Below, in pieces: positions 7,815 through 16,613 of a stretch of 55,125 bases of DNA (position 1 is the first letter of the stretch; each line of letters begins with the position of its first letter). A program made the position numbers and the translations under genes. Origin of the DNA: an uncultured Pelosinus sp. (GTDB lineage: Bacteria; Bacillota; Negativicutes; UMGS1260). The DNA lies in the NCBI GenBank assembly GCA_900550105.1, contig URQW01000014.1:1-55125 (forward strand), written 5' to 3'. Below the pieces are notes generated by a model. It saw only the letters and a program-made list of their open reading frames with translations. It was not told the DNA's origin and did no database searches.

Positions 7815-8573
7815 TTACTGCTCTCGGCCATACACGCAGCAGCCAATAGCACCGTTTAACTGCGGCTCAGCCGGAATCACAACAGAAACATCCAAATCCC
7901 TTTCTAACATACGAGCAAGAGCTTTACCCCAAGCGACTCCCCCAGTAAAAACTAAAACAGGGCTTTTTAAAGTGATAAGCAACGGGCGAATTCGTTTTAC
8001 AATGGAAGCGTTCACCCCTGCCGCCAAAGAAGCCGTACTGTGACCTTCGACTATGCGGCCAATGAGTTCCGATTCCCCAAAGATAGCGCAAGTTGAACTA
8101 AGCTCTACAGGGTTCTCATCATAATCCCCCAGTTCTTCCAAGGAAATTTGTAAAACCGTCGCCATATTTTCCAAATAACGCCCCGTACTGGCAGCGCATT
8201 TATCATTTGTCTCAAAATCAAGCATTTTTCCCTTACGGACCTTAATCACCTTACTGTCTTGACCGCCAAGATCAAGTAGCGTGAAATCTTGGAGTCCCGT
8301 TTGTTCAATAGCTCCAAGCATATGAGCCTTCAGTTCGGGAATCACCGTAGCTTTAGCAATCGCTAACGTATTTCGACCGTAACCTGTGGCTACAACCTTA
8401 GTTACATCAGCAAATCCTAGCGCAGCAAAATCGACAACAAGCTCACCCTCTACTTGCTTGCCATATTGACGATAGAAAGCAACTGTTTCATAAAGGGCTT
8501 TATGAACAATTTGTTTTTGATCCATAATCACAACTTTGACAGAACGACTGCCTAAATCAATGCCACAAATCAT
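7815..8573 (-). CDS. 2-hydroxyacyl-CoA dehydratase activase (BadF/HgdC-type)
   Basis: ATP-driven [4Fe-4S] electron donor that activates radical 2-hydroxyacyl-CoA dehydratases or related reductases. At 252 aa it is the length of HgdC. Motifs: CGIDLGSRSVKVVIM (ATP phosphate loop), LLDLGGQDSKVI, and the cluster cysteines in NDKCAASTGRYLE and SSTCAIFGESE, which bridge the homodimer. GAGGTGA precedes the ATG. It lies 9 bases downstream of the dehydratase-like gene, so the pair is surely co-expressed. The arrangement resembles E. coli yjiL-yjiM, whose substrate is also unknown. Confidence 0.92.
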   Translation of the reverse strand: MICGIDLGSRSVKVVIMDQKQIVHKALYETVAFYRQYGKQVEGELVVDFAALGFADVTKVVATGYGRNTLAIAKATVIPELKAHMLGAIEQTGLQDFTLLDLGGQDSKVIKVRKGKMLDFETNDKCAASTGRYLENMATVLQISLEELGDYDENPVELSSTCAIFGESELIGRIVEGHSTASLAAGVNASIVKRIRPLLITLKSPVLVFTGGVAWGKALARMLERDLDVSVVIPAEPQLNGAIGCCVYGREQ

Positions 8574-8582
8574 TTTTTCACC

Positions 8583-9560
8583 TCACTTCAGCATCTCTAA
8601 AAAACTATCTAGGCGCAATTTAGTCCGCGCATCCAGTTTTCCCGGCCGATCTCCTTCAATGGTCAGCATAGGAATCTCCAATTTTTTTCGAAAAATAATA
8701 TCTTCAATTTGCCGAAAACAAAAGCTCTGCACATAATGAATCAAACCATCGAGATGCCTTAGCTCAATCTGCTCTTCGATATCGGCTAAGCGGGGAAAAA
8801 CACCATAGGGATAGGTATAACGACGATACTGTTCAACAAGATCATTTTCTTGATTCGGCATAGAAAATTGTCGCTGCACTTCATTAAATACAACACGGGC
8901 GCCTTGCGTTTCGACATAATCATAAATTTCGGGCATAATCGGCGGCACGCCAATAAAACCTAAGCGAAGCTTTTGTTCATAAGGATTTTTGCTCTTCGCT
9001 TCCGCTAAAAAGGTATCAAGCTCTGCCTCAAACGCCCCTACATCGCCGTTAAAATCACTGCTGGAAACAAGATAGAGATGATTATAAAAACCATTTACTT
9101 GATTCGTTTCCCAGGTAAGACGATCTAGTTCAACGAGTTTTTCCCGTACTGACTTTAGGCGTTCTTTCACTTCATACGTTGCATCCCAAGTCGTGCCTAA
9201 TGCGCTGATTAGCTTTTCCATTTGCAGTTTCAGCATATCATAATCACGATCTTCAGGATAGGCAAAAGGAATTGTCTTGATTCCTTCTAGCTGATATGTC
9301 TCCATGAGCGCCTGCGTATTGCTGCAATCGCCTTGAGTAACGGCTATCACTTCTTGAATCGCGTCCTGCTCTAAGGCAACCGAATAAAGGCCCTTAATCC
9401 AGCCACAGCAATTGCGGGGAAACCCAGCTTCTTCCGCAGTCTCCAAATAAGAATTGGGATTATCATGGGTAATAAAAATATTATTTAAATCAACTGGCTT
9501 CCGACCGGAAGCTAGGATAATTTCCACAGGCACTGTTGTGGTCATACCGATTGGTGACAT
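8583..9560 (-). CDS. 2-hydroxyacyl-CoA dehydratase-like protein (single subunit, COG1775 type)
   Basis: Related to the D subunits of HgdAB/FldBC dehydratases, which hold a [4Fe-4S] cluster and accept an electron from the activase. The protein is 325 aa with candidate cluster cysteines C51/C52 (RNCCGW), C79 (GDCSNT) and one near 280 (QSFCFRQ). No second dehydratase subunit and no CoA-transferase are adjacent, unlike fermentation dehydratases, so it may act on a non-CoA substrate or as a homodimer. AGGAGG precedes the ATG. It is the first gene of the set running down to 4826. Confidence 0.85.
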   Translation of the reverse strand: MSPIGMTTTVPVEIILASGRKPVDLNNIFITHDNPNSYLETAEEAGFPRNCCGWIKGLYSVALEQDAIQEVIAVTQGDCSNTQALMETYQLEGIKTIPFAYPEDRDYDMLKLQMEKLISALGTTWDATYEVKERLKSVREKLVELDRLTWETNQVNGFYNHLYLVSSSDFNGDVGAFEAELDTFLAEAKSKNPYEQKLRLGFIGVPPIMPEIYDYVETQGARVVFNEVQRQFSMPNQENDLVEQYRRYTYPYGVFPRLADIEEQIELRHLDGLIHYVQSFCFRQIEDIIFRKKLEIPMLTIEGDRPGKLDARTKLRLDSFLEMLK

Positions 9561-9609
9561 AACGACCTCCTACATCTTACTTTATCTTTTTAGTATAACC
9601 TAAAATGAC

Positions 9610-9637
9610 AAAAAGAGGATAGCCTAAGCCTCCCCTT
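9610..9637 (-). terminator. Terminator after the CofE-like operon
   Basis: On the minus strand an imperfect stem (GGGGAGGC with GGCTATCCTC around TTA) ends in TTTTTG. It separates the operon ending at 9680 from the dehydratase operon. Confidence 0.55.
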
Positions 9638-9679
9638 TTGCACTACCTAATTTGTCTCTCAAACAAATCTACTTGCTGC

Positions 9680-10336
9680 TCAAATTTTGTCGGCAGCTTG
9701 CGCGTAATTTTTTATAATTACAATCGGCGTCTTCTGGCTGGCATTGCCAAAAGGATTATCAATTAAAATTTTTGCCAGCTTGTCGGCTGTCACCCCTTGG
9801 CTTGTACCTACAATCAGCGATCGTTTCAAATCATTGACATCGGCTACGGCAGCGCCATAACAACCAAGTCGGTCTTTAATCTTTTGAGCCACCTGATCTG
9901 CATCAGCCGGACCATAAACAATACTCTTGTCAAAAGGCGGCATCGTCCCTGTTACATCATCAACCAGAGCGGCCTGACGTCCTGCCATATTATAAAAAAC
10001 GCCGCTCTTGCCAATCATTTTGCCTAAAATTCCTATAATCATGGCGAACAGTACGCGATACTTGCCTTCTACATCCATAACTGCCTGCATGCCATATACA
10101 CTGGACATACTGCCTTCTTGCGGAATAAACCGACATAACACACGAGCTAAAAAACAAGGTTTTAGCTCTTCCGGCCGCGTCATACGCCCTTGTGTAATTG
10201 CTACAACACTTTCCGCCACCGTAATTACATCATTAGGACCAATTTGTTCTTTCGCGTAACGTTCCATCACATCAACAATATCATCGCTATCGGTTAAGAT
10301 TCTTGTCCGAACTGGTATTAATTCTAACTCTTCCAT
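9680..10336 (-). CDS. CofE-like (F420-0:L-glutamate ligase family) protein
   Basis: The family joins glutamate to coenzyme F420-0 using GTP. The 218-aa product shows the family features: LIPVRTRILTDSDDI at the start, the ESVVAITQGR segment, and a C-terminal GTSQGVTADKLAKILIDNPFGNASQKTP. No other F420 gene (cofC, D, G, H) is visible and Negativicutes are not known F420 producers, so the true acceptor is probably something else. It is the last gene of a four-gene operon with DUF3842, a thioesterase and a membrane-anchored unknown. GGGGAGAAGAATC precedes the ATG. Confidence 0.82.
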   Translation of the reverse strand: MEELELIPVRTRILTDSDDIVDVMERYAKEQIGPNDVITVAESVVAITQGRMTRPEELKPCFLARVLCRFIPQEGSMSSVYGMQAVMDVEGKYRVLFAMIIGILGKMIGKSGVFYNMAGRQAALVDDVTGTMPPFDKSIVYGPADADQVAQKIKDRLGCYGAAVADVNDLKRSLIVGTSQGVTADKLAKILIDNPFGNASQKTPIVIIKNYAQAADKI

Positions 10337-10357
10337 GATTCTTCTCCCCTTTCGGCC

Positions 10358-10903
10358 TTACTCGCCTTGCACTGCAGCAAGTTTATTTTTCAGCGCCTCG
10401 CGGGCTTCTTCCGCTACAAACAATAGCCGGTTCTTGGTAATATACCAATCACTGCGGGCTACAATTTGATATACAATTTCTACAGGCATATTCACCATAT
10501 CGGTCATAGCCGCCTGAATCGTTCCTTCTTTCGCCGTAAGCTTCACAGTAACAATGGCCCGCCCGCCCTCATTGGGCGTAAAAATGACCGACTCCCAATA
10601 GCCGTCAGTTCGGAACATAGCTTCACTCGTAAGTTGAGACTGCACAGTAACAGCATCATATTGTTCACAAGGCAACAAATGGCGCGTATAAGCATCCATA
10701 ATTGTACCACCCTGCCGCCCTTTATTGATAAAGGGAACTTTGGCCGTAAAGGTAACAGATCTATCATCAAGATCTTCTACGATCCAAGGAGTATGTTCTT
10801 CCACTAAAAAAACAAATTCGGCATCTCCCTGTCGGGCGATATAGAGCCAAACTGCCGCAATAAATAGAATAATAAGCAGCAAAATGATCATCAAAGCATC
10901 CAC
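10358..10903 (-). CDS. Membrane-anchored protein of unknown function
   Basis: I do not recognise the family. The 181-aa product has one strongly hydrophobic N-terminal helix (residues 3-23) without a lipobox or clear cleavage site, then a soluble domain of mixed alpha/beta character ending in a helical, charged tail (EEAREALKNKL). The start is a GTG with GGAGG 7 bases upstream. It lies 21 bases before the CofE-like gene and 45 after the thioesterase, so it belongs to this operon. A shape of one anchor plus an immunoglobulin- or CDF-like domain is a guess only. Confidence 0.7.
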   Translation of the reverse strand: MDALMIILLLIILFIAAVWLYIARQGDAEFVFLVEEHTPWIVEDLDDRSVTFTAKVPFINKGRQGGTIMDAYTRHLLPCEQYDAVTVQSQLTSEAMFRTDGYWESVIFTPNEGGRAIVTVKLTAKEGTIQAAMTDMVNMPVEIVYQIVARSDWYITKNRLLFVAEEAREALKNKLAAVQGE

Positions 10904-10948
10904 AATAAAGCCTCCATTTTACTATTGTTTTCGGTAAATCAGCTTTTC

Positions 10949-11362
10949 TTATTCATTTTTTTCTAAACGGCTTGCTACTAAGCGCTCATAATAAAGGTCT
11001 GGCAGTCGAATAATTTTTCCCGCTTCGTTCGTAAACACATTTTCCGTTTCCCCAGTGGCAAGTAAAACGTGACCTGCTTCTTTAATAATTTCGTAAGTAA
11101 AAATCATCTTTACTTTCGAAACTTCCTTCAATGTAGTTTGAATCAAAACTACATCATCAAACCGAGCGGAAGCACGGTACTTACAAGACACATTCGTAAT
11201 CGGAAACACGATCCCCTGCGCGAGAAGATCATTGAGCAAAATTCCAGCTTGCCGCAAATATTCGACTCGTCCCATCTCAAACCAGTTAAAGTAATAGGAA
11301 TGATGAACAACACCCATAAGATCCGTCTCAACAAAACGCACTTTATTCTCAAGTGATACCAT
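10949..11362 (-). CDS. YbgC/4HBT-family acyl-CoA thioesterase
   Basis: A hotdog-fold thioesterase hydrolysing acyl-CoA. The 137-aa protein carries the 4HBT signature: VRFVETDLMGVVHHSYYFNWFEMGR, with the catalytic Asp in ETDLMGVVHH. The start chosen is the ATG at 11362, with AAAGGAG 7 bases upstream; a TTG two codons earlier is less likely. It lies between DUF3842 (12 bases upstream) and the membrane-anchored unknown. The acyl substrate cannot be read from sequence. Confidence 0.9.
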   Translation of the reverse strand: MVSLENKVRFVETDLMGVVHHSYYFNWFEMGRVEYLRQAGILLNDLLAQGIVFPITNVSCKYRASARFDDVVLIQTTLKEVSKVKMIFTYEIIKEAGHVLLATGETENVFTNEAGKIIRLPDLYYERLVASRLEKNE

Positions 11363-11374
11363 GAACAAGCTCCT

Positions 11375-11785
11375 TTACTGGCAAAGCGCCACAATTCGAT
11401 TCGCAGCCTCTTTAATCCAATAGGTCATCGGCCGCGTTTCTAAACCAGCAATTTCAAAATGATTTTGATTAACCGGAACAAGAATTTTCCTGGCATCAAC
11501 TGCCGCAACAGCCGCAGCAATCCGCGGTGTAATTTCACCCATAAGGGCATCAGCGATGACGATGCCAATCGGCCCAGCTACGATATCAGCTCTTTTGACT
11601 GATACAGCTATAGCATTTTCTCCAGTTGCGCCGCGCTGAGCCCCAGCCTTCACCATATTATTAGTAGCTAAAGCATTTGTTCCTAGGGCAATGATTTCTA
11701 CATCAGAAAGTTTATGATTTTTCAATTGTGTCACAAGCTGCACTCCCAAGCCGCCGCCCATGCCGTCAATAATTGCAATAACCAT
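11375..11785 (-). CDS. DUF3842 family protein
   Basis: A small (136 aa) family of unknown function found in anaerobic Firmicutes. It looks like a Rossmann-type nucleotide-binding fold: IAIIDGMGGGLG near the N-terminus, then ALGTNALATNNMVKAGA, GENAI, ADIVAGPIGIVIADALMGEITP and a KILVPVN strand. AAAGGGGG stands before the ATG. It is the first gene of the operon that ends with the CofE-like ligase. Confidence 0.8.
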   Translation of the reverse strand: MVIAIIDGMGGGLGVQLVTQLKNHKLSDVEIIALGTNALATNNMVKAGAQRGATGENAIAVSVKRADIVAGPIGIVIADALMGEITPRIAAAVAAVDARKILVPVNQNHFEIAGLETRPMTYWIKEAANRIVALCQ

Positions 11786-11833
11786 TAGAAGCCCCCTTTA
11801 CAATAAATCCCAAACGACAGGACTATAAAAAAA

Positions 11834-11850
11834 GCACGCTCATAGCATGC
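11834..11850 (-). terminator. Terminator after the HPP gene
   Basis: GCATGC/GCGTGC stem with a TATGA loop, followed on the minus strand by seven Ts, 14 bases past the HPP stop. Confidence 0.8.
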
Positions 11851-11863
11851 CTGATAAGAAATA

Positions 11864-12418
11864 TCATACTTTATTTATTTTACTTTTATTCCCCTCATTT
11901 GTCAAAAAAACTTGCTTATTCCGCTCCTTCGTACGCTGCGGTAAAAAATAGCGTCGGTAGCTAGCAGCAAACAAAACGAGGATCATTGTTCCTACCAAAA
12001 TAGGGAATATTAAAAAAGACCAATCGAGCGGACCTTGCTCCAAGATCAATACAGGGTCAGCCGCCGCTGGCGGATGCAATGTACGCGTAAGCTGCATCAC
12101 CAACATAGCAAGCCCCACTGCTAAACCATAGCACCACCAAGCTCCGCCCCCAAGAGAAAACACCATAAGCCCTACTAAACTCGCTAAAAAATGACCTCCC
12201 ACAATACTGCGTGCTTTGGCATAGGCACTATCAGGAATTACCAGAGCAATCACACAGGACGCTCCGAAGGGAGGAATTAAAAAGGACTGATCATGTGACA
12301 AAAAGGCGAGCAAGGCAATCGCCAAAGCCCCACCTAGGCTGGTAGCAAAAATTTTTTCATACTTTAATTTCCGCAGCAAATAGTGACGTTTTGCCGCTTG
12401 TTTTTCCATACTCATCAT
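11864..12418 (-). CDS. HPP-family integral membrane protein
   Basis: A membrane protein of the HPP family, some members of which transport nitrite; the role here is unknown. The 184-aa product has about four transmembrane segments, the family motif HPPAAADPVL (near residue 117) after QLTRT, and an early IPPFGASC motif. The C-terminal tail is basic and cytoplasmic by the positive-inside rule. No CBS domains are fused, unlike longer homologues. It is monocistronic, divergent from the soluble MCP. Confidence 0.85.
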   Translation of the reverse strand: MMSMEKQAAKRHYLLRKLKYEKIFATSLGGALAIALLAFLSHDQSFLIPPFGASCVIALVIPDSAYAKARSIVGGHFLASLVGLMVFSLGGGAWWCYGLAVGLAMLVMQLTRTLHPPAAADPVLILEQGPLDWSFLIFPILVGTMILVLFAASYRRYFLPQRTKERNKQVFLTNEGNKSKINKV

Positions 12419-12476
12419 AACTATATTCTTTCGCTAAAAAGAAAACAATCCCTCTAAGGTAGGTCTCTTTACCTTA

Positions 12477-12505
12477 TTGACAGAAAGCGACCTTCTTGTT
12501 ATTAA
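12477..12505 (+). promoter_or_regulatory. Promoter of the soluble MCP gene
   Basis: TTGACA (12477-12482) and TATTAA (12500-12505) are 17 bases apart, 80 bases ahead of the gene. Confidence 0.55.
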
Positions 12506-12583
12506 TATGACAAAATAAAGAGGGAAATCACAAAAAAGGTCGAATCTTTTTGTAACAAATATCTTTTGAGGGGGATGCCTAGG

Positions 12584-13432
12584 ATGACCAAAGACCACAC
12601 TCCGGAGACGAACGAGGAAATTTTAGCTGCCTTTAAATTAGTTCTTCCTTATCTAAACCAGATTGTTCGGGAAGATATGGCAACAGGCCTAACAGACTTA
12701 ACCGAATATATTAGCTATCACCGTGCCAAACAGTTTGAACTTGATCTGCCGAACGGCAAAACGATTGCTGACATTCCGACGATTGTCGAATGTATCAAAA
12801 CAGGAAAAACTACTTTTGCCGATATTCCACCGGAAGTATATGGTCGAACCATCAAAACGATTTTTACGCCCATCTATGGTGTCAATAAAGAAATCATCGG
12901 AACCCTCAGTTCAGGCATTGACTTAAATGACAGCGTTGTTTTAGTCCAAAGTGTATCAGAGCTCGCCGAATCAACAGCGCAAGCGACGCAAAGTGTAACT
13001 CAAGTAGCACAAAGCGCTACCGAACTGGCTGCCGCTGGACAACAAGCCATTAAACTAGCCCAGACACTGCTAGAAAAAAATCGCGACACAGCTAACATTC
13101 TCGAATTCATTAAAAATATTGCGGCGCAAACGAATTTACTTGGTCTAAATGCGGCGATCGAAGCAGCCCGCGCTGGCGAACAGGGCCGCGGCTTTGCCGT
13201 AGTAGCCGAAGAAGTCCGTAAGCTAGCCGATCAATCACAAGAAGCGGTAAAAAAGATTCAAGTAACCTTGAAAGAAATTCAAGAAGCGGTAGCGCAAATT
13301 AATAAATCGATCGAAGTAACTGGCAGTATTAGTGAGGAGCAGGCTGCTACCACCGAAGAAATCGCCTCGACCTTAGAACAAATTAACACGAATGCAAAGC
13401 ACATAGAAGATTATGTGGCTCGTTATAACTAA
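12584..13432 (+). CDS. Soluble methyl-accepting chemotaxis-type signalling protein
   Basis: A cytoplasmic chemoreceptor-like protein of 282 aa with no membrane helix. Residues 1-125 form a small sensor domain (PAS/Cache-like, ending IYGVNKEIIGTLSSGIDL). Residues 130-282 form a short MCP signalling domain with the hairpin tip (AAQTNLLGLNAAIEAARAGEQGRGFAVVAEEVRKLA) that contacts CheA/CheW. The coiled coil is much shorter than in transmembrane MCPs. The start at 12584 is chosen over 12575 and 12566 because GAGGGG is 9 bases upstream. No che genes lie nearby. Confidence 0.88.
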   Translation: MTKDHTPETNEEILAAFKLVLPYLNQIVREDMATGLTDLTEYISYHRAKQFELDLPNGKTIADIPTIVECIKTGKTTFADIPPEVYGRTIKTIFTPIYGVNKEIIGTLSSGIDLNDSVVLVQSVSELAESTAQATQSVTQVAQSATELAAAGQQAIKLAQTLLEKNRDTANILEFIKNIAAQTNLLGLNAAIEAARAGEQGRGFAVVAEEVRKLADQSQEAVKKIQVTLKEIQEAVAQINKSIEVTGSISEEQAATTEEIASTLEQINTNAKHIEDYVARYN

Positions 13433-13459
13433 CTGAATAATGAATGAGATTCATATAAA

Positions 13460-13492
13460 AAAGTAGGAGCCTGATATGGCGCCTACTTTTTT
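13460..13492. terminator. Bidirectional terminator between soluble MCP and MTHFR-like gene
   Basis: AAAGTAGG(A)GCC and GGC(G)CCTACTTT pair around TGATAT. T-runs follow in both directions, and the stem includes the stop codon of the convergent minus-strand gene. Confidence 0.8.
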
Positions 13493-14412
13493 TGTTTACT
13501 TGCAAAGAGAGAACTTACTGATCTTGCTAATTCCACAGAAGCTTCGATTTCGACCTTGCGTGTCGAAACACTTTCAATACTACAGCCTAGAGGGATATTT
13601 TTTGCTAGAGCAAATTCATAGAGTTCTGCAAAAATCTTTTTAGACAGTTCCACCGACTTGTCCAAAATATCTTCAGAGTGCATTAAATCATTTTCTAACC
13701 ATTTAGGAATATTAATGCCTAACCACTTCATAAATTCCAATGTTTTTATGGAACCGCAAGGAGTCAGATTCATCAAAATAGGCGCCATCACCCGTTCTTC
13801 CCGTTGACAGAAATAGTAGTATTCAGAAAGAAAATTTTTCGCCGCTTCAATATTATAAACCGCTTGAGAAACAAAAAACTGACAGCCTTGCCCCCTTTTA
13901 CGCAAAATCCGCTTGTGTTCATCGCCGTACTTACTATGACGCTCCGGAATCACGACACCGCCAAGCATCACTTTAGAGCCGACTTCTTGACAGAGATGAT
14001 AAGCCTCCGGTAAAGTCAGTGAAACTTTTTGTTCGCGTGACGAGGCTCCGACAAACACGGAAAAACGATCTTCACCATTATCTTCTTTCAGCCAATTCGC
14101 CAATTCCCCTTTGCCATATTTTCCTACACAACGATAAATAATCTTAGGAATATCGAGTTCTTGCAAATACTCACTAGCATATACATCAGGGTCAACGGTT
14201 TTCATAAAAGGAAAGGGACGATCTGCGGCAACTCTATCGGCTTCATCTTGAATATCATATAAAATCAGTCCATCCAACGGCAACTTCTTAATTCTTTCTA
14301 GTTGCTTTTGCGCGATTTCAGCGATCTTTTCCTGACTATTGTTGTATTTAGGCGGCGTAAGGCCGTAAGTTAAAATACCAGCTTCACAATTTATAATTTT
14401 TTCTCGCAGCAT
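13483..14412 (-). CDS. Methylenetetrahydrofolate reductase-like protein (MetF catalytic-domain family)
   Basis: A 309-aa FAD-linked TIM-barrel protein related to MTHFR, which reduces methylene-THF to methyl-THF. The clearest segment is GGVVIPERHSKYGDEHKR followed by KRGQGCQFFVSQAVYN, matching the flavin/folate region of MetF. Earlier, DGLILYDIQDEADR replaces the usual MetF N-terminal pattern, so this is a divergent branch. It stands alone, with no methyltransferase or Wood-Ljungdahl genes beside it, so the exact folate reaction is open. GAGGAG precedes the ATG by 6 bases. Confidence 0.78.
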   Translation of the reverse strand: MLREKIINCEAGILTYGLTPPKYNNSQEKIAEIAQKQLERIKKLPLDGLILYDIQDEADRVAADRPFPFMKTVDPDVYASEYLQELDIPKIIYRCVGKYGKGELANWLKEDNGEDRFSVFVGASSREQKVSLTLPEAYHLCQEVGSKVMLGGVVIPERHSKYGDEHKRILRKRGQGCQFFVSQAVYNIEAAKNFLSEYYYFCQREERVMAPILMNLTPCGSIKTLEFMKWLGINIPKWLENDLMHSEDILDKSVELSKKIFAELYEFALAKNIPLGCSIESVSTRKVEIEASVELARSVSSLFASKQKK

Positions 14413-14500
14413 AGACTCTCCTCTTTCATAAAAGTAGTAACTTTGTAAAACCTTTCTTTGCTAGTCTACTATATTTTCTTACTTAAAGCTACTGCTTCTG

Positions 14501-16507
14501 CTAAAAGGAATCCATAATATGAATTGCCAGAGCGGAGCAATCATCTTCGATAGCGCCAGAGGAAATTTTTTCGAGTAACGCTGTCGTTGCCGCAAAATCA
14601 GCGGCGCCTTCAATTACCTCAGACGGTAAATGCTCATAAATGCCATCCGTCATGAAATAAAAGCTATCACCAGAGGAAAAATTCATACTGTGAAGTTCAA
14701 ACTCTGCCTTATCAGTTAAACCAAAATAAATACCAGGAACTTTCTTTAACTCTGCTTGACCACGCTGCGACAAGAGCAAGTAATTAATACCGCCAGAAAT
14801 GTAAGACAGCTTGAGCTTTGTAAAATCAAAAGTAAAGACCATTAAAGCCGCAAAATTTCCATCACGAAAATAAGTACTTAATTGATTGTTTAATCGATGC
14901 ATAGATGCTTTTGTCCAAGCTTCTTCCTGATCCATAATTTCATTAAGTAAACTATTAATAGCAGAAGTGTGCAACGCTGCAGCAATGCCATGGCCCGTTA
15001 CATCCATTAAATAGCCATGTAAAATTTGCTGATTATGAAACCAACGATAGCCATAAAAGTCGCCACTTACGAGTGAAAGAGGCTGAAAAATAGTACGAAT
15101 CGCAACCCTTCTATCTTGAAATGGCGGCGGCAATAATGACGTTTGTACCAGTCGAGCCAAATAAACCTGTTCTTGTAATTCTGTCTGCAATCTTTGCCGT
15201 TCCGTTAAATCACGAAAAGAAAACAAAACAAATTCTTTTCCTAAATAAGTAATCAAAGAGCTGCGCATTTCACCATAAAAGAGCTGTCCGTCCCGTCGAT
15301 AATATCGTCGATTTTGTCTTGACCAAACCCCTTGTGACCGAAGGCTTACATCCATTTTTTTCGCTTCTTTTTCCGAAAGAATCCCCAGCGAAAACAATGT
15401 TTCTTGCAACGCTTCATCGTTCGTGTAACCAAAGAGTCGGGAAAAAGCGTAATTTACTTCGGTAACAGCCTTTGTAGCAAAATCACTGACAACAATAGCC
15501 TCAGCCGACTGCTTAAGCAGAACGCGATAACGCTCCTTCTCTTCTTCTAGCGCTGACTCGGCCAGCTTTTGCTCCGTAATATCCATGACAAATAAAAGCT
15601 GCATCGAGTCCCTACCAGGCCACTCAATCTGCCTCGACTCCGCTTTATAATACACGCCTGTTATTTTATCAAAGTATTCTTTTGATCCATTTTCCAATAG
15701 AGGACAATAATGACAAGGGGCAGATTTTCCAAAAAAGCTAAAACAGCTTTGTCCAATCACGCGTTTGCCATAAAGTTGTTCCATCGAAACACTTATATAT
15801 AGCAACTGCCACGTTGCAGCATCAATCACATAAGCCAAGCCAGGCAATACTTGCACAATATTATTTAAGATTTGCTGTCGTTCCTGATTTTCTAGCAACG
15901 CCTTTTCCATCATATTGCGGCTTAAGACTTCTGCTACTAAGGGAACCATTCCCTCAATCAATGCGACAATATCCGCTTGAATCTGATTGGGTCGCATATC
16001 AGCAAGATGAATCAGCCCCATTATTTCTCCTTGATAAACAATCGGAATCATGGCCGCACTTTGAAATCCTGTAGCAACGCAAATTCCCCGATAATGGCCA
16101 AGATCTGCTTCACTAAGTAGACCATCTAATTGAGAAAATGCAGGTAAAATATACGAGCCTTGTTCATTTATCAAATGCAAATCGCACGGCAACAGCTTTC
16201 CGGCGGCTAGACGCGTGCAAATACAATCCCCGTTGGAAATTTGCACAAAATTTTCTTGTTCCCAAAACTCTTGACTAAAACCGGTATAAGCTTGATAAGG
16301 AATCCCCCCCTGCTCATCAAGAACGCGGATTCCTACACATTGACATTGAAACTCCTTTTGCATGAACTGAACAAGCGATGTAAGAAATTCTTCCTTTGAT
16401 GCAACAGCGCTACAGCTATAAATCAATTGTTTAATTGCCTCAAGGCGATCTGTATTGGCGGTAGAGTCGCCAATTGCAGTAAATTTCCTCACTTTTTTCT
16501 GTTTCAT
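14501..16507 (-). CDS. GAF-PAS-PAS-SpoIIE (PP2C-type) phosphatase
   Basis: A 668-aa cytoplasmic sensor phosphatase of the RsbU type, expected to dephosphorylate an anti-sigma-factor antagonist. Domains in order: GAF (about 20-205, with several Cys and His), PAS 1 (about 210-310, with a CHYCPLLENG Cys motif), PAS 2 (about 325-440, YRVLLKQSAEAIVVSDF) and SpoIIE/PP2C (455-665, with LVSGDFYGY, LMDVTGHGIAAALHTS, MTDGIYE and EDDCSALAI carrying the metal Asp residues). All metal-binding positions appear intact. No RsbV/RsbW pair lies beside it. Confidence 0.9.
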   Translation of the reverse strand: MKQKKVRKFTAIGDSTANTDRLEAIKQLIYSCSAVASKEEFLTSLVQFMQKEFQCQCVGIRVLDEQGGIPYQAYTGFSQEFWEQENFVQISNGDCICTRLAAGKLLPCDLHLINEQGSYILPAFSQLDGLLSEADLGHYRGICVATGFQSAAMIPIVYQGEIMGLIHLADMRPNQIQADIVALIEGMVPLVAEVLSRNMMEKALLENQERQQILNNIVQVLPGLAYVIDAATWQLLYISVSMEQLYGKRVIGQSCFSFFGKSAPCHYCPLLENGSKEYFDKITGVYYKAESRQIEWPGRDSMQLLFVMDITEQKLAESALEEEKERYRVLLKQSAEAIVVSDFATKAVTEVNYAFSRLFGYTNDEALQETLFSLGILSEKEAKKMDVSLRSQGVWSRQNRRYYRRDGQLFYGEMRSSLITYLGKEFVLFSFRDLTERQRLQTELQEQVYLARLVQTSLLPPPFQDRRVAIRTIFQPLSLVSGDFYGYRWFHNQQILHGYLMDVTGHGIAAALHTSAINSLLNEIMDQEEAWTKASMHRLNNQLSTYFRDGNFAALMVFTFDFTKLKLSYISGGINYLLLSQRGQAELKKVPGIYFGLTDKAEFELHSMNFSSGDSFYFMTDGIYEHLPSEVIEGAADFAATTALLEKISSGAIEDDCSALAIHIMDSF

Positions 16508-16591
16508 TTACGCTTCCCCCTCTACCGACGCTGTTATTCATAGTAACATTTTGACACAATTACGCCAAACCCTGCCGTAATCTCTAAAAAG

Positions 16592-16613
16592 AAAAGAGCC
16601 ATTAGGCTCTTTT
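16592..16613 (-). terminator. Terminator after the 131-aa unknown gene
   Basis: GAAAAGAGCC and GGCTCTTTTC pair around a TAAT loop, followed by CTTTTTAG on the minus strand, directly after the stop codon. Confidence 0.8.
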
